Below are positions 56,386-64,000 of a DNA stretch of 64,000 bases, piece after piece. Under the pieces are notes generated by a model, which saw nothing but the letters and a program-made list of their open reading frames with translations, was not told the DNA's origin and did not search any database. The stretch covers positions 124,001 to 188,000 of the forward strand of contig BGKB01000008.1 in assembly GCA_003116975.1 (NCBI GenBank), read 5' to 3'. This DNA comes from Aurantiochytrium sp. KH105. Its lineage: Eukaryota; Sar; Bigyra; Thraustochytrida; Thraustochytriidae. A program made the translations under genes and the position numbers. Within the stretch, counting starts at the first letter, position 1; each line of letters opens with the position of its first letter.

Positions 56386-57192
56386 TCATCGAAAGGGCGG
56401 TCGATAGTGAGAAGCAGCTTCTTTTGCCCGCTGAAGGGCGCCAGAGTCCGGGAAAAACCACTCGAGATGGAAACTACGCTTCTGGCACGCATAGGCAGTG
56501 AACCCTGGGTCAATCGGCACCCCAACCGTGTCAATAGACCACTCAAACTCAGGTCGCATCATATGAGGCAAGCGACAATGACGAGGTGCACTCGAGATGC
56601 TAACATACACGCCGCCTGGTCGAAGAATGCGCGAAATTCCAGCTAATACACGAGCCACCTTACGCACGCCACCCAAGGAAGAGAAGATGGCGTCGAGAAA
56701 ACCCTTGTCCACCACGTACTCGAAAGATGCATCAGGAAAGGCACTCAAATCTGCGCAATCCATACAGAGGAACTGGACACCATGCAGATGGGCGTCTCGC
56801 AACTTTACATGCTCCACAGCAGAACCGCTAAAATCAACGCAAGTTTGATTTGTTCTTCCTTGTTTCCATAATGCTTCAGGAAGTCGAGATACTCCACATC
56901 CAAGATGCAAAAGTGGGTCATGCTTTGAACTCTCTTTAAAAAAAAGGTCCAAGATATCTATAATCTCGTTTGGCTCTCCATACCATTCACTTTCCTGAGC
57001 GCGGCGCTCCTTTCTTTTCTTTGGAGCAATCACACGCCGCGCGAGACTGTCACAACCCGCGCCACCATGAGAATGCGCGGCGTCCTGCTCTTCGATGCGC
57101 TCGGCTTCAGTGTCTGTTGTTGTGCAACCGAGCCCTGCGCGTCGACGGTGCTCGCGCTCCCAGAATGCGAGGCTACCAAAGCTTTCGCTCAT
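56386..57192 (-). CDS. Class I SAM-dependent methyltransferase, EEF1AKMT4/METTL13-like
   Basis: ATG-started, 268 residues. SAM-binding motif I is LLHLGCGVSRL (~95-106), and an acidic residue ends the next strand in TCVDFSGSAVEHV. FEYVVDKGFLDAIF (~160-173) carries the DKGxLDA signature of the EEF1AKMT4/METTL13-N family, whose characterised members methylate lysine or the N-terminus of elongation factor 1A. The post-motif ISRILRPGGVYVSIS is typical of the fold. The N-terminal FGSLAFWEREH echoes the family's YW..RY start. A charged insert (~18-60) is extra. The target here is inferred from the family only. Cytosolic, with no signal sequence. Confidence 0.8.
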   Translation of the reverse strand: MSESFGSLAFWEREHRRRAGLGCTTTDTEAERIEEQDAAHSHGGAGCDSLARRVIAPKKRKERRAQESEWYGEPNEIIDILDLFFKESSKHDPLLHLGCGVSRLPEALWKQGRTNQTCVDFSGSAVEHVKLRDAHLHGVQFLCMDCADLSAFPDASFEYVVDKGFLDAIFSSLGGVRKVARVLAGISRILRPGGVYVSISSAPRHCRLPHMMRPEFEWSIDTVGVPIDPGFTAYACQKRSFHLEWFFPDSGALQRAKEAASHYRPPFR

Positions 57193-57986
57193 CTTGAAGT
57201 TGGTTCTTTGCCTCCAGTTTAGTGCAGTGCAGTGCTGTAGTACGGAGGTTGTTCAAAAGTAGCCGTTACGCGAGGCTCAGTCCGAGTCACGGTCACTGTG
57301 ATCCAAGTCATCTCCCCCGGTGACTCAAAGGCTCAGGACAGGGTGAATCGTAAATGGTTTACCTCAACTTCTTGAGGAAGCCTCAGGTCGTCTTTGGAAC
57401 AGTAAGATCTGATTCTATGCGAACTTCCGTTCGTGCCGGAACACGAGGCAGGTCGTGGCCAGCAGCTCTCTGAGACATTCCATGAGGGTGAATGAAGTAC
57501 TTGACTATCTTGTTCTTTTCATGGTGTTTCTCCCTAGCTGTGTATACCGTTCACAAGGCTTTTCACTCGCTCGCAAGTGCCATGCTTTACCAAACTTTTA
57601 CTGCGTGAAAATGGTCTACAATTCGCTGCTCTCTTTGTTTTTAGGCCTTTTTGAATTTTGATTGAAAAAATAAAAAGCCGGAGTTGAGGAGGATCTCTTG
57701 TTTCCAACGAAGAGAAAACCTGCCAAGGCAAGCCATCGCCAGCAAATTTGGTATAGGGCCGCGCGGACGCCTTGGCGCGGCGGCTTCCACGGCCGCGGCG
57801 AAGGACGGCAGCGCAGCGGAGGTGTGGACCACCTTACGCCGCCCCACTCTAGTCTTTTCGCTTGCCACGGCAAAGCTAACAGAGCACACGAGCCTCGATT
57901 ATTCACCATCAGAAAACAGGAACAGGTTGGGTCGAGCAGAGGGATTTGAAGGGCAACGCCCCCGTTGCTTGAGTTCGCGTGCAGAG
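57193..57986. promoter_or_regulatory. Divergent region between methyltransferase and cathepsin C genes
   Basis: About 0.8 kb between head-to-head ATGs. It contains TTAGGCCTTT at 57641-57650. The protease frame is open from 57684, but no ATG occurs before 57987, where a signal peptide starts. Confidence 0.45.
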
Positions 57987-60053
57987 ATGATGCAGAGGAG
58001 AAATTGCAGGCTTGCAGCAGTTGCGACATTTGCTGTAGCCTGCTTGTTCTGTTTCGTACAAGTGAAGTCAGACCTTCCCGTTCATTGCCTCGGGGATGAG
58101 TTCTTGGGCTCTTGGCACATGAAGGTGACGAAGCCTTTGGCTAAAAATCTGCACAGTGGCGCCGAGGTGTGCGGCCATACGCGGCCTGACGACTTCACGC
58201 TGAGCATGCGAAATAACGACCATTTTGAGGCGTGGTGGTACGATCGTTTGCCTCAGCACGACCGAGCTACCGTGATTGTCGAATCGTACACGCTGTGCGT
58301 GCCCCACGCGAATGGAACAGATGCCCAGCTTTGCGAGGGGGCTTCGGTGACCTGCACACCTCGCCAAGTTGAGCAGAGTGCCGAAGGTTGCCAGGCGATC
58401 AACTTTACAATGCTTTACGACGAAGGCTTTGTCGTGTCGGCCAAAGTTGATGAGGTCGACGTGAAATTTGTTGGATTTTTTCGATACCGACCAAAGGTGC
58501 CTCTGGGTTCAGAAGATGAGTATCCACCACTTGGATCACTCTCCGAGTACGAGTCGCTTTGCGGAGAGACAATTACTGGCGTGTATTCTGCTCGTGGCGA
58601 TGAAGTGCAGCAAGGCGGAAAGTTTTATAATGGCTGCTTTGTAGCGAAAAAGAACTCGCAGGTTCCCGTCCACTCATCTGAAATGCGCAAGAACCTTTTA
58701 AAGACGGTTTCCGAAGAAGCTGTCGTAAGCCCAGAAGCCTCGTTGCTTCAGCTGCAAGAGGATGACTCTGGAGCCATGCGTGCGCGGGATCGCGTTCGTG
58801 CACGTAGCGCAGCACGTGCGCACGAGTCTTTCCTCAGTTTCCTCGACTCTACTGTCATGATTAGTGAAGCCTTTGTTCAGCACGTTAACGAGATGGATGC
58901 CGGATGGATGGCCAATAGCACGTCTGCCTCAAGTTTCACCAAAAGTTCACATCGCAACGCATTGCAGCGAATGGGCATCACCAGTCCATCCATGCTGCAG
59001 TCTTATCAGGGGGACTTTGACGTGATGCGGACGGGTACCTTTTCTGACTCTCGAGCTCACAATAAAGGTGCGATGATTCAGTCTCAAGGTCTGAGCGCTC
59101 AGGCGGGTGACGCGCTTGAGGCCGAGGTCATCGAGCACTCCCTCGAGTACGAAGTTGCAGAGACGAGGAGCGAGGTCAGTGCGGACGTTGCTGCTGTCGA
59201 TTGCGCCATCAAGCATCTGCCAAGGCGATTCGACTGGAGCGACGAACATACGACCCGGTGCCCAGGGGTGGTTGCACCCACTGTGGACCAGGGCTCGTGC
59301 GGTTCATGCTACGCTGTCTCGGCTGCAGACGCAGCAACGTCGCGGCTTCGTATTGCAAAGCATCCCAGTGAAGAATGCCGATTCGGCTTGAACGGGAGCG
59401 ACAGCATCTTGAACACTACGCTCTCGGCGCAAAGTGTCCTCGATTGCTCTTTTGTCAACCAGGGCTGTGAAGGTGGGTATCCTATGCTTGCGGGTTTTCA
59501 CGGTTTTGCAGTAGGTTGGACCACCACGTCATGCGACCCTTACCTTGGAGAAAGCAAAACCTGCAATTTGAACTCAACGTGCCAACGCTACTTTGCACAT
59601 GATTTTACCTATGTTGGAGGTTTGTATGGCTACAAGACGGACATGACGTCAATGATGGTCGACCTCATCATGCATGGGCCCGTCGGAATTGCAATCGACG
59701 CCCCTACTGAGCTTCAAGTATACCAAGAAGGGGTCTTTAGACCACTGTTTGACGCGCGTCATGACACCCTCGAGGGACCACATTCCTACTGGCAAAAAAC
59801 AAATCATGCCGTCTTGGTAGTAGGCTACGACGTCCTTCCTTCCAAGGGGAAGGATGTGCCCGTGTGGCGCATTCAAAATTCGTGGGGGGAAGACTGGGGA
59901 GATCACGGCTTCTTTTACCTCCCTCGCGGCGAAGACCTTATTTCAAGCGAGACGATGCCAGTTAGCATTCGTTTCGCCGACGGTCCTTCTTCCAAAGTTG
60001 GCGAGGAAACCTTACGTTCTTACTATCAGTGCATGGCAGGTCTCTCAGACTGA
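57987..60053 (+). CDS. CTSC: Cathepsin C-like (dipeptidyl peptidase I) papain-family protease
   Basis: Start ATG 57987 (second ATG 57990) opens directly into a signal peptide (CRLAAVATFAVACLFCFVQV), giving 688 residues. Residues ~30-170 resemble the cathepsin C exclusion domain (DLPVHCLGDEFLGSWHMKV, then VKFVGFFRY), which blocks the far end of the cleft and makes the enzyme remove dipeptides. The peptidase C1 domain starts near 415 (LPRRFDWS). The catalytic set is complete: QGSCGSCYA (Cys441), TNHAVLVVGYD (His607), IQNSWGEDWG (Asn631). Tyr after the catalytic Cys matches cathepsin C. Family members are ~460 residues; the excess is a ~200-residue insert (~210-410), Ser-rich and partly helical, between exclusion and catalytic domains. 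Expected in lysosome or secreted. Confidence 0.87.
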   Translation: MMQRRNCRLAAVATFAVACLFCFVQVKSDLPVHCLGDEFLGSWHMKVTKPLAKNLHSGAEVCGHTRPDDFTLSMRNNDHFEAWWYDRLPQHDRATVIVESYTLCVPHANGTDAQLCEGASVTCTPRQVEQSAEGCQAINFTMLYDEGFVVSAKVDEVDVKFVGFFRYRPKVPLGSEDEYPPLGSLSEYESLCGETITGVYSARGDEVQQGGKFYNGCFVAKKNSQVPVHSSEMRKNLLKTVSEEAVVSPEASLLQLQEDDSGAMRARDRVRARSAARAHESFLSFLDSTVMISEAFVQHVNEMDAGWMANSTSASSFTKSSHRNALQRMGITSPSMLQSYQGDFDVMRTGTFSDSRAHNKGAMIQSQGLSAQAGDALEAEVIEHSLEYEVAETRSEVSADVAAVDCAIKHLPRRFDWSDEHTTRCPGVVAPTVDQGSCGSCYAVSAADAATSRLRIAKHPSEECRFGLNGSDSILNTTLSAQSVLDCSFVNQGCEGGYPMLAGFHGFAVGWTTTSCDPYLGESKTCNLNSTCQRYFAHDFTYVGGLYGYKTDMTSMMVDLIMHGPVGIAIDAPTELQVYQEGVFRPLFDARHDTLEGPHSYWQKTNHAVLVVGYDVLPSKGKDVPVWRIQNSWGEDWGDHGFFYLPRGEDLISSETMPVSIRFADGPSSKVGEETLRSYYQCMAGLSD

Positions 60054-60919
60054 GGTACGCAAAACCACATTCGTTGGCGGGATGATGGAGGACCCTAAAC
60101 TGTTTTTTTCCTTTTTGAGAAGCCGGTCGAACTTGCATAAGACTCGGGAAAGCAAAAAGGAAGCGCCAAGAAGAAGAAGAAGAAGAGAAACGAAAGATTT
60201 TGCTGGTGGTATATTTCTCTTTTCAAAAGTGCACGGTGATCTCGTCCGCATTAAAATTAATTTTCGCTCAGAATCTTTTTGCATACACTCAAACGAGTAA
60301 GCCAACTTGAATTGTTTTGAGCTGGCTGAGGTCCATCAAACAAGCAAGCCAGACCATCATATCACCTCGAAGGGTGTCGAGCGTGCTACGAGAAAAGTAA
60401 ATGCGCTAGCGCATGCAAAAAGGGGGGGGGTGGGGGTGAACAGCAGTCCCAGCTGAAGCAAACCCAAGACTTTAGGGAGTCAATAATATTCGAGGCTTCT
60501 TGCTACCAGTACGAATTGACTGTGAAAGAAAGCCAATCGGGCGATCACGTCTTGCTTGCAGCAAAAACAAGACATCGAGTCGCCACAAACCGTTGCGATT
60601 GGCGATTGAACTTAAGAAAAAAGTCCTCTCTAGAAAACGTTCGGTTCGCAATGAGTGTGGCATGAAATGCGGTCCGTTCCTATTCTGGATCTCTTTTTCA
60701 TTTTTTAAAATTTAATTTTGATGAAGACTCAATCATACTGTATCTGTTTCTTTGTTTATTTGCTTCTTTCAAAATCCACCAACGTGATGCTCAATGAGGT
60801 GCACATACTTACACACCTGCTTTACCGTTCCGTTTGGACCGATCCGTCCGTGTCGCCGAACCACCGCACTTCCCACGAGTAGATCGCATGTAGCGTAGAC
60901 GCGTTTGTGTATCTCTCAC
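60054..60919. other. Convergent intergenic region
   Basis: 3' flanks of the protease and SGNH protein 3 genes, about 0.87 kb. It includes G runs at 60422-60430 and 60432-60436 and an AAG-rich tract near 60166-60187. No gene seen. Confidence 0.5.
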
Positions 60920-62842
60920 TCACATCGTCACCACGTGGTCAAGGCGAAGGTTGAACTTTGTCCGGTTCACTTCAGGAATGAGGTCGTCGCGAACAATGAC
61001 GCCAAGGTAGAAGTGACCATTATTGTTGGACAGCCCATTCGGCCACTCATCCATCACCGTGACGCACTTTTCGCCGAATCCCTTTCCAGCAAAGAACTTG
61101 GACTTGTCGAGCTTGTGCTCGCCGTCGAGCTCGAAATCAACCCAGTCTTTGTATTGCTCGAGAAAGTCGATACCCGACTTTTTTCCACAACAAAAGCAGA
61201 CAGAAATGACTCCCATCGACATTTTGGGAAGCCGAAACGCGAGGGTCCCGCTGTCCCAGCTTCCCTGGAAACCGGCGCAGTGGTCAGGAAAGGTGCACTG
61301 GAGAGATGGGTCTCTCTTCATGTACTTGATGTCAGACTTGCTGACCATGTAGTTGGGCCCGCGATCGTTGCGAAATGTGGCCCAATTCTGCTTCGCTTTG
61401 GCATAGAGGTTGAGATCATCACTAGCAGACGCGGGACTCGCTCCGTGGAACCCGAATGTGGGCTCCTCGAGATTGAAACATTCCGAAGGCTCATCCATGG
61501 GACAGAACTTTTCGATGCAGTTCTGGGGCTTCGGAAGGTCGCTTGCCGTGTAAATTGGACGTGCAAATGTTTCGACTGGATCGCTGTCGCTTTCGAGCGC
61601 TTCCTCGATCATGTCGAGCGCGTCAAGAGTGGCTTCCGCGTAACGGTAAACGAAAGCATCCGAAATGTATTGAAAACCGAGCGGGCCCGGGTGCCAATTT
61701 CTAAAAACGACACCAAGGGAGTTACGCCTTTCTTCGTCATCGAGCTTTTCGCCATAGCGCGTTGTGTTATGGTAGCCATCTCCGACCACGCCCCACTTCT
61801 TGCCGGGATAGATGCCGCCTGACTTGAGTCCCTTTTCCAGGCAAAGGTAGGTGAAGCCGAACTTGGCATACGCTTTAGGAAGGGGAGAGTCACCATAACA
61901 GGAGCCAGGGCCTGTGTTCCAAATTTGCGGCACAGGGTGCTTGGGAAGCAGTAGGGCGTTCCGTGCAAAGACTTCGTGGTACGGATAACGGTCTCTACTT
62001 TCAAAGTACGTCCACGTGTAATGAGCCACGTCAATGTCTTGACCAGCCGTCTGCTTTAGGCACCATATCTGGTTCTTGTATGTGTCACCGCATCCACCAC
62101 CCTGGCCTGCGTTTCGGACTTCGAGTTTCATGCCAGCCGCTTCCCACACGGACGACCATGTGCGCTCCATTTGCTTTTCATAGCAGTCGTAAAAACAGTT
62201 GTCATGACCAGCTGCGACGGAGCTGCCAATCACGCCAATCACGAAGCTCTTTTGGGTAGGGTCCACCAGGGCTTCTGCAATCTTTCTTGCCATGGCTGCC
62301 GAGGATTCTTGTGCCATTTTTCGCATCTTGGCGTCGGAGGACTGCTTGCTTGCCATGTATCCATCGTACAGCATCGATTGGTGCTTTCCGTAATATTCCT
62401 CGAGCATGTCCATCAGGTCCTCTGTGGCTTTGCGCATTGCTGCAAGTTGACTCTTTGACACTTTCAAGCCAGCTGGTGCTGGTGCAGGCGTAGCTTTGGA
62501 GGTCGGCGGCGGCGACGACGGTGTCGGTGAGGATCCAGGAGACGACGCCGGCTTTGGCGTCGACAAAGAAGGCGGAGAAGTCGTCGCGGCACTTTTAGAG
62601 CCTTGCTCTTCTTTAGGCTGAGGGATGATGCTGGCTGCGTTCTCGCCAACGAGCGCGCCAAGCAAGAAAATGACCACGAGAAGTAGCGAGCAAAGACAGA
62701 TCGATTTGCATGTCCATCCACCACTTTTGATGCTATGATCCGCCTCTTCTGCACCAACGTATAGATTGGACCGTCGAGGGTTGCTCCTGGCGTCCCCGTC
62801 GTTGTCTGCGAGCGGCCGCAGTTCGTCGTTGGGAGCCGACAT
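60920..62842 (-). CDS. SGNH-hydrolase-like type II membrane protein 3
   Basis: The first in-frame ATG gives 640 residues. A signal anchor at ~46-66 (ICLCSLLLVVIFLLGALVG) is followed by a Pro/Ser/Thr-rich stem (~75-125). The SGNH-like core has block I VIGVIGSSVAAGHDN (~200-213) and block II NAGQGGGCGDTY. Block III lacks a clear Asn (the matching region is VAHYTWTYFES), and block V is FRNWHPGPLGFQ (~380), where His is kept but the Asp three residues before it is Arg. Catalysis may therefore be altered or lost. The C-terminal ~200 residues are Cys-containing and beta-rich. It is only distantly related to SGNH proteins 1 and 2. An extracellular or Golgi role on polysaccharide is inference. Confidence 0.68.
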   Translation of the reverse strand: MSAPNDELRPLADNDGDARSNPRRSNLYVGAEEADHSIKSGGWTCKSICLCSLLLVVIFLLGALVGENAASIIPQPKEEQGSKSAATTSPPSLSTPKPASSPGSSPTPSSPPPTSKATPAPAPAGLKVSKSQLAAMRKATEDLMDMLEEYYGKHQSMLYDGYMASKQSSDAKMRKMAQESSAAMARKIAEALVDPTQKSFVIGVIGSSVAAGHDNCFYDCYEKQMERTWSSVWEAAGMKLEVRNAGQGGGCGDTYKNQIWCLKQTAGQDIDVAHYTWTYFESRDRYPYHEVFARNALLLPKHPVPQIWNTGPGSCYGDSPLPKAYAKFGFTYLCLEKGLKSGGIYPGKKWGVVGDGYHNTTRYGEKLDDEERRNSLGVVFRNWHPGPLGFQYISDAFVYRYAEATLDALDMIEEALESDSDPVETFARPIYTASDLPKPQNCIEKFCPMDEPSECFNLEEPTFGFHGASPASASDDLNLYAKAKQNWATFRNDRGPNYMVSKSDIKYMKRDPSLQCTFPDHCAGFQGSWDSGTLAFRLPKMSMGVISVCFCCGKKSGIDFLEQYKDWVDFELDGEHKLDKSKFFAGKGFGEKCVTVMDEWPNGLSNNNGHFYLGVIVRDDLIPEVNRTKFNLRLDHVVTM

Positions 62843-63469
62843 TGCGGCGGACGTTTGAAGGGAAGGTCGTTCCTCTCCCCTTGCGCTTGTTGCAGGCGCG
62901 AAGCCAGTCGCTAGCTCGCGGCTCGCACCGAGCAACCTTGCCGGTTGTCCACCCACGCCCGAACCCTGCGCCCACCTTTGATGCGCCTGCACGCAGTAAT
63001 TGAGATCTTGGTTCGTTCACCCACTCTCGACCGTCGCTCGTTCACCTCGAAAAAGCGAGGATTTTTTTTGCTTTATTTTTTTTTTTGTTGCTGTTGTTGC
63101 GACGGTTTTGGTTTTGGTTTTGCAGTCATAAACACTCTGCGCACTGCAGTAAGCACAGGCCGGGCCAGGTTCTTCTGAAAGTATTGAGAGCCGTGTTGGA
63201 TCATCGGTAGGTCTAGCGACGACTGGCAGCCAGATGAGATGATATAAAATAAAAATAAAAATAACTAAAATGAGGCTCGGACAGAGAGGGCATATACAGA
63301 ACGGGTCGGTCTATACTAACTGTAAAGACAAGGATGCTCTCTCATCAGGCATGCCCGTGGAAAGTCTCTCTTGCGCCCAAACAAAGTCACTAGGCTGAGA
63401 GGACGACAAAGGAAGCTCTTATCGGATGTGGCACACTTCCAGAAAATGCGCTGTCGCAACCTTTCGCGT
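62843..63469. other. Intergenic region upstream of SGNH protein 3
   Basis: Promoter of SGNH protein 3 and 3' flank of the dehydrogenase. It contains T-rich tracts (63060-63090), TTTTGG repeats (63104-63121) and AAAATAA repeats near 63245-63270. The frame of SGNH protein 3 is open to 62992 without an ATG. No other gene seen. Confidence 0.5.
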
Positions 63470-64000
63470 TCACGACTGTGGCATGCCGCCGTTTGACGCG
63501 CCACTAGGACGCAAAAGCTTGGCCGATGCAAGCTTGGCGAAAATGGGCCGCGAGTCCAAGTTGCGGTTTAGCATTTCGCTCAGCCACTTGACACGTGGAA
63601 TGGCACGCTGAAGATGCTGCTCAGAGGTCTCGAAGAAAGCGACAGCATCACAAAACAAATCGTGCAGTGGATGACCGCATGTTTCGCGAAGCGGAGAGTT
63701 ATGGCCAATGCGACGAAGGACGCCTTCCGCAAACGCGTCAGGAGAGAGAAGAAGAGGGCGGAGCAAAGGACTTGCCCGTTCGATCGGCAGGACGGCAGAC
63801 GTCACAGTCACAGGATGGGCGCAGATCACATCAACATGATCGACAAACTCCTGCGAAATGGCTCTTGAAAATGCGCGTACGAAACTCTTGTTTCCGCTGG
63901 AAACTGCAAAACCGGGCGTGCCTCCTAGTCTGCCAGTAATAGCCCCGCACGTAATGAAAGCGGATCGACATGGTCGTCCAACGAAGCGCGGCAGGAAGGC
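63470..64000 (-). CDS. Short-chain dehydrogenase C-terminal part (HSD17B12/KCR-like), cut by window edge
   Basis: The frame is open from the right edge to a stop at 63470, giving the last ~176 residues; the N-terminal Rossmann half lies outside. LPRFVGRPCRSAFITCGAITG, split here as LPRFVGRP and SAFITCGAITG, then GFAVSSGNKSFVRAFSRAIS, aligns with the active-site strand and helix of very-long-chain 3-ketoacyl-CoA reductases and 17-beta-hydroxysteroid dehydrogenase 12. The later LLLSPDAFAEGVLRRIGHNS matches their C-terminal SPETFVKSAI-type segment. The YxxxK motif reads SSGNK, so the catalytic Tyr position is Ser while Lys is kept; the upstream catalytic Ser position is also changed. Either a pseudoenzyme or a divergent subfamily. 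Confidence 0.65.
   Translation of the reverse strand, partial: AFLPRFVGRPCRSAFITCGAITGRLGGTPGFAVSSGNKSFVRAFSRAISQEFVDHVDVICAHPVTVTSAVLPIERASPLLRPLLLSPDAFAEGVLRRIGHNSPLRETCGHPLHDLFCDAVAFFETSEQHLQRAIPRVKWLSEMLNRNLDSRPIFAKLASAKLLRPSGASNGGMPQS

Noticed and set aside
57684-57986. Upstream 101-codon extension of the cathepsin C-like protein
   Set aside because: Begins at TTG with no ATG, and would bury a good signal peptide that starts at ATG 57987.

Overview
This window is nuclear DNA from a gene-dense protist with very few introns. The gene content (flagellar axoneme and dynein-2 genes, tandem Golgi-type glycosyltransferases beside a PAPS sulfotransferase, secreted SGNH and papain-family enzymes, plant-like Gag1-clamp and AP2 domains) and the very long uninterrupted ORFs fit a stramenopile, most likely a thraustochytrid/labyrinthulomycete. 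That placement is inference; no rRNA or other diagnostic marker lies in the window. I saw no mobile elements, CRISPR arrays, tRNA or rRNA genes. Starts were placed at in-frame ATG codons; several reading frames stay open upstream of the ATG, mostly by GC-rich chance.

Layout. 0-6 kb: a membrane fatty-acid-hydroxylase/sterol-desaturase enzyme (-), a Rheb-like GTPase with altered G motifs (+), and a Gag1-clamp protein (-). 6-16 kb: three paralogous type II membrane proteins, each fusing a degenerate and an intact GT8 glycosyltransferase half, followed by a membrane sulfotransferase. Together they look like a Golgi polysaccharide-building neighbourhood. 16-22 kb: a DLEC1/CFAP81-like ASH-domain flagellar protein (-). 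24-37 kb: one 13-kb uninterrupted gene (+) for a chromatin protein of about 4,300 residues. It carries four recognisable and two degenerate bromodomains, DDT-, ARID-, Tudor-, HMG-, WHIM2-, PDZ- and AP2-like segments, AT-hooks and acidic tracts, plus a duplicated module I cannot assign.

37-44 kb: a roadblock dynein light chain (-) whose first coding exon appears to be only the ATG, a possible spliced gene, a coiled-coil protein, a TTC9-like TPR protein, and the dynein-2 intermediate chain WDR60 (-). With the DLEC1-like gene this gives three flagellum-related genes. 44-48.5 kb: two tandem SGNH-hydrolase-like membrane proteins (-). 48.5-51.9 kb: a repeat-rich block without a supported gene. 52-64 kb: a HAD-like protein (+), a ZIP9-type zinc transporter (-), a nucleolin-like two-RRM/RG protein (+), a small methyltransferase (-), a cathepsin C-like protease (+), a third SGNH-like membrane protein (-), and the C-terminal part of a short-chain dehydrogenase cut by the right edge (-).

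The strongest points for follow-up are the architecture of the giant chromatin protein and its duplicated unknown module, the ATG|GT intron of the roadblock gene, the GTPase with Ala in place of the switch II Gly, the pseudo-GT8/GT8 fusions, and a palindromic TAGGCCTA motif that recurs mostly in intergenic DNA.
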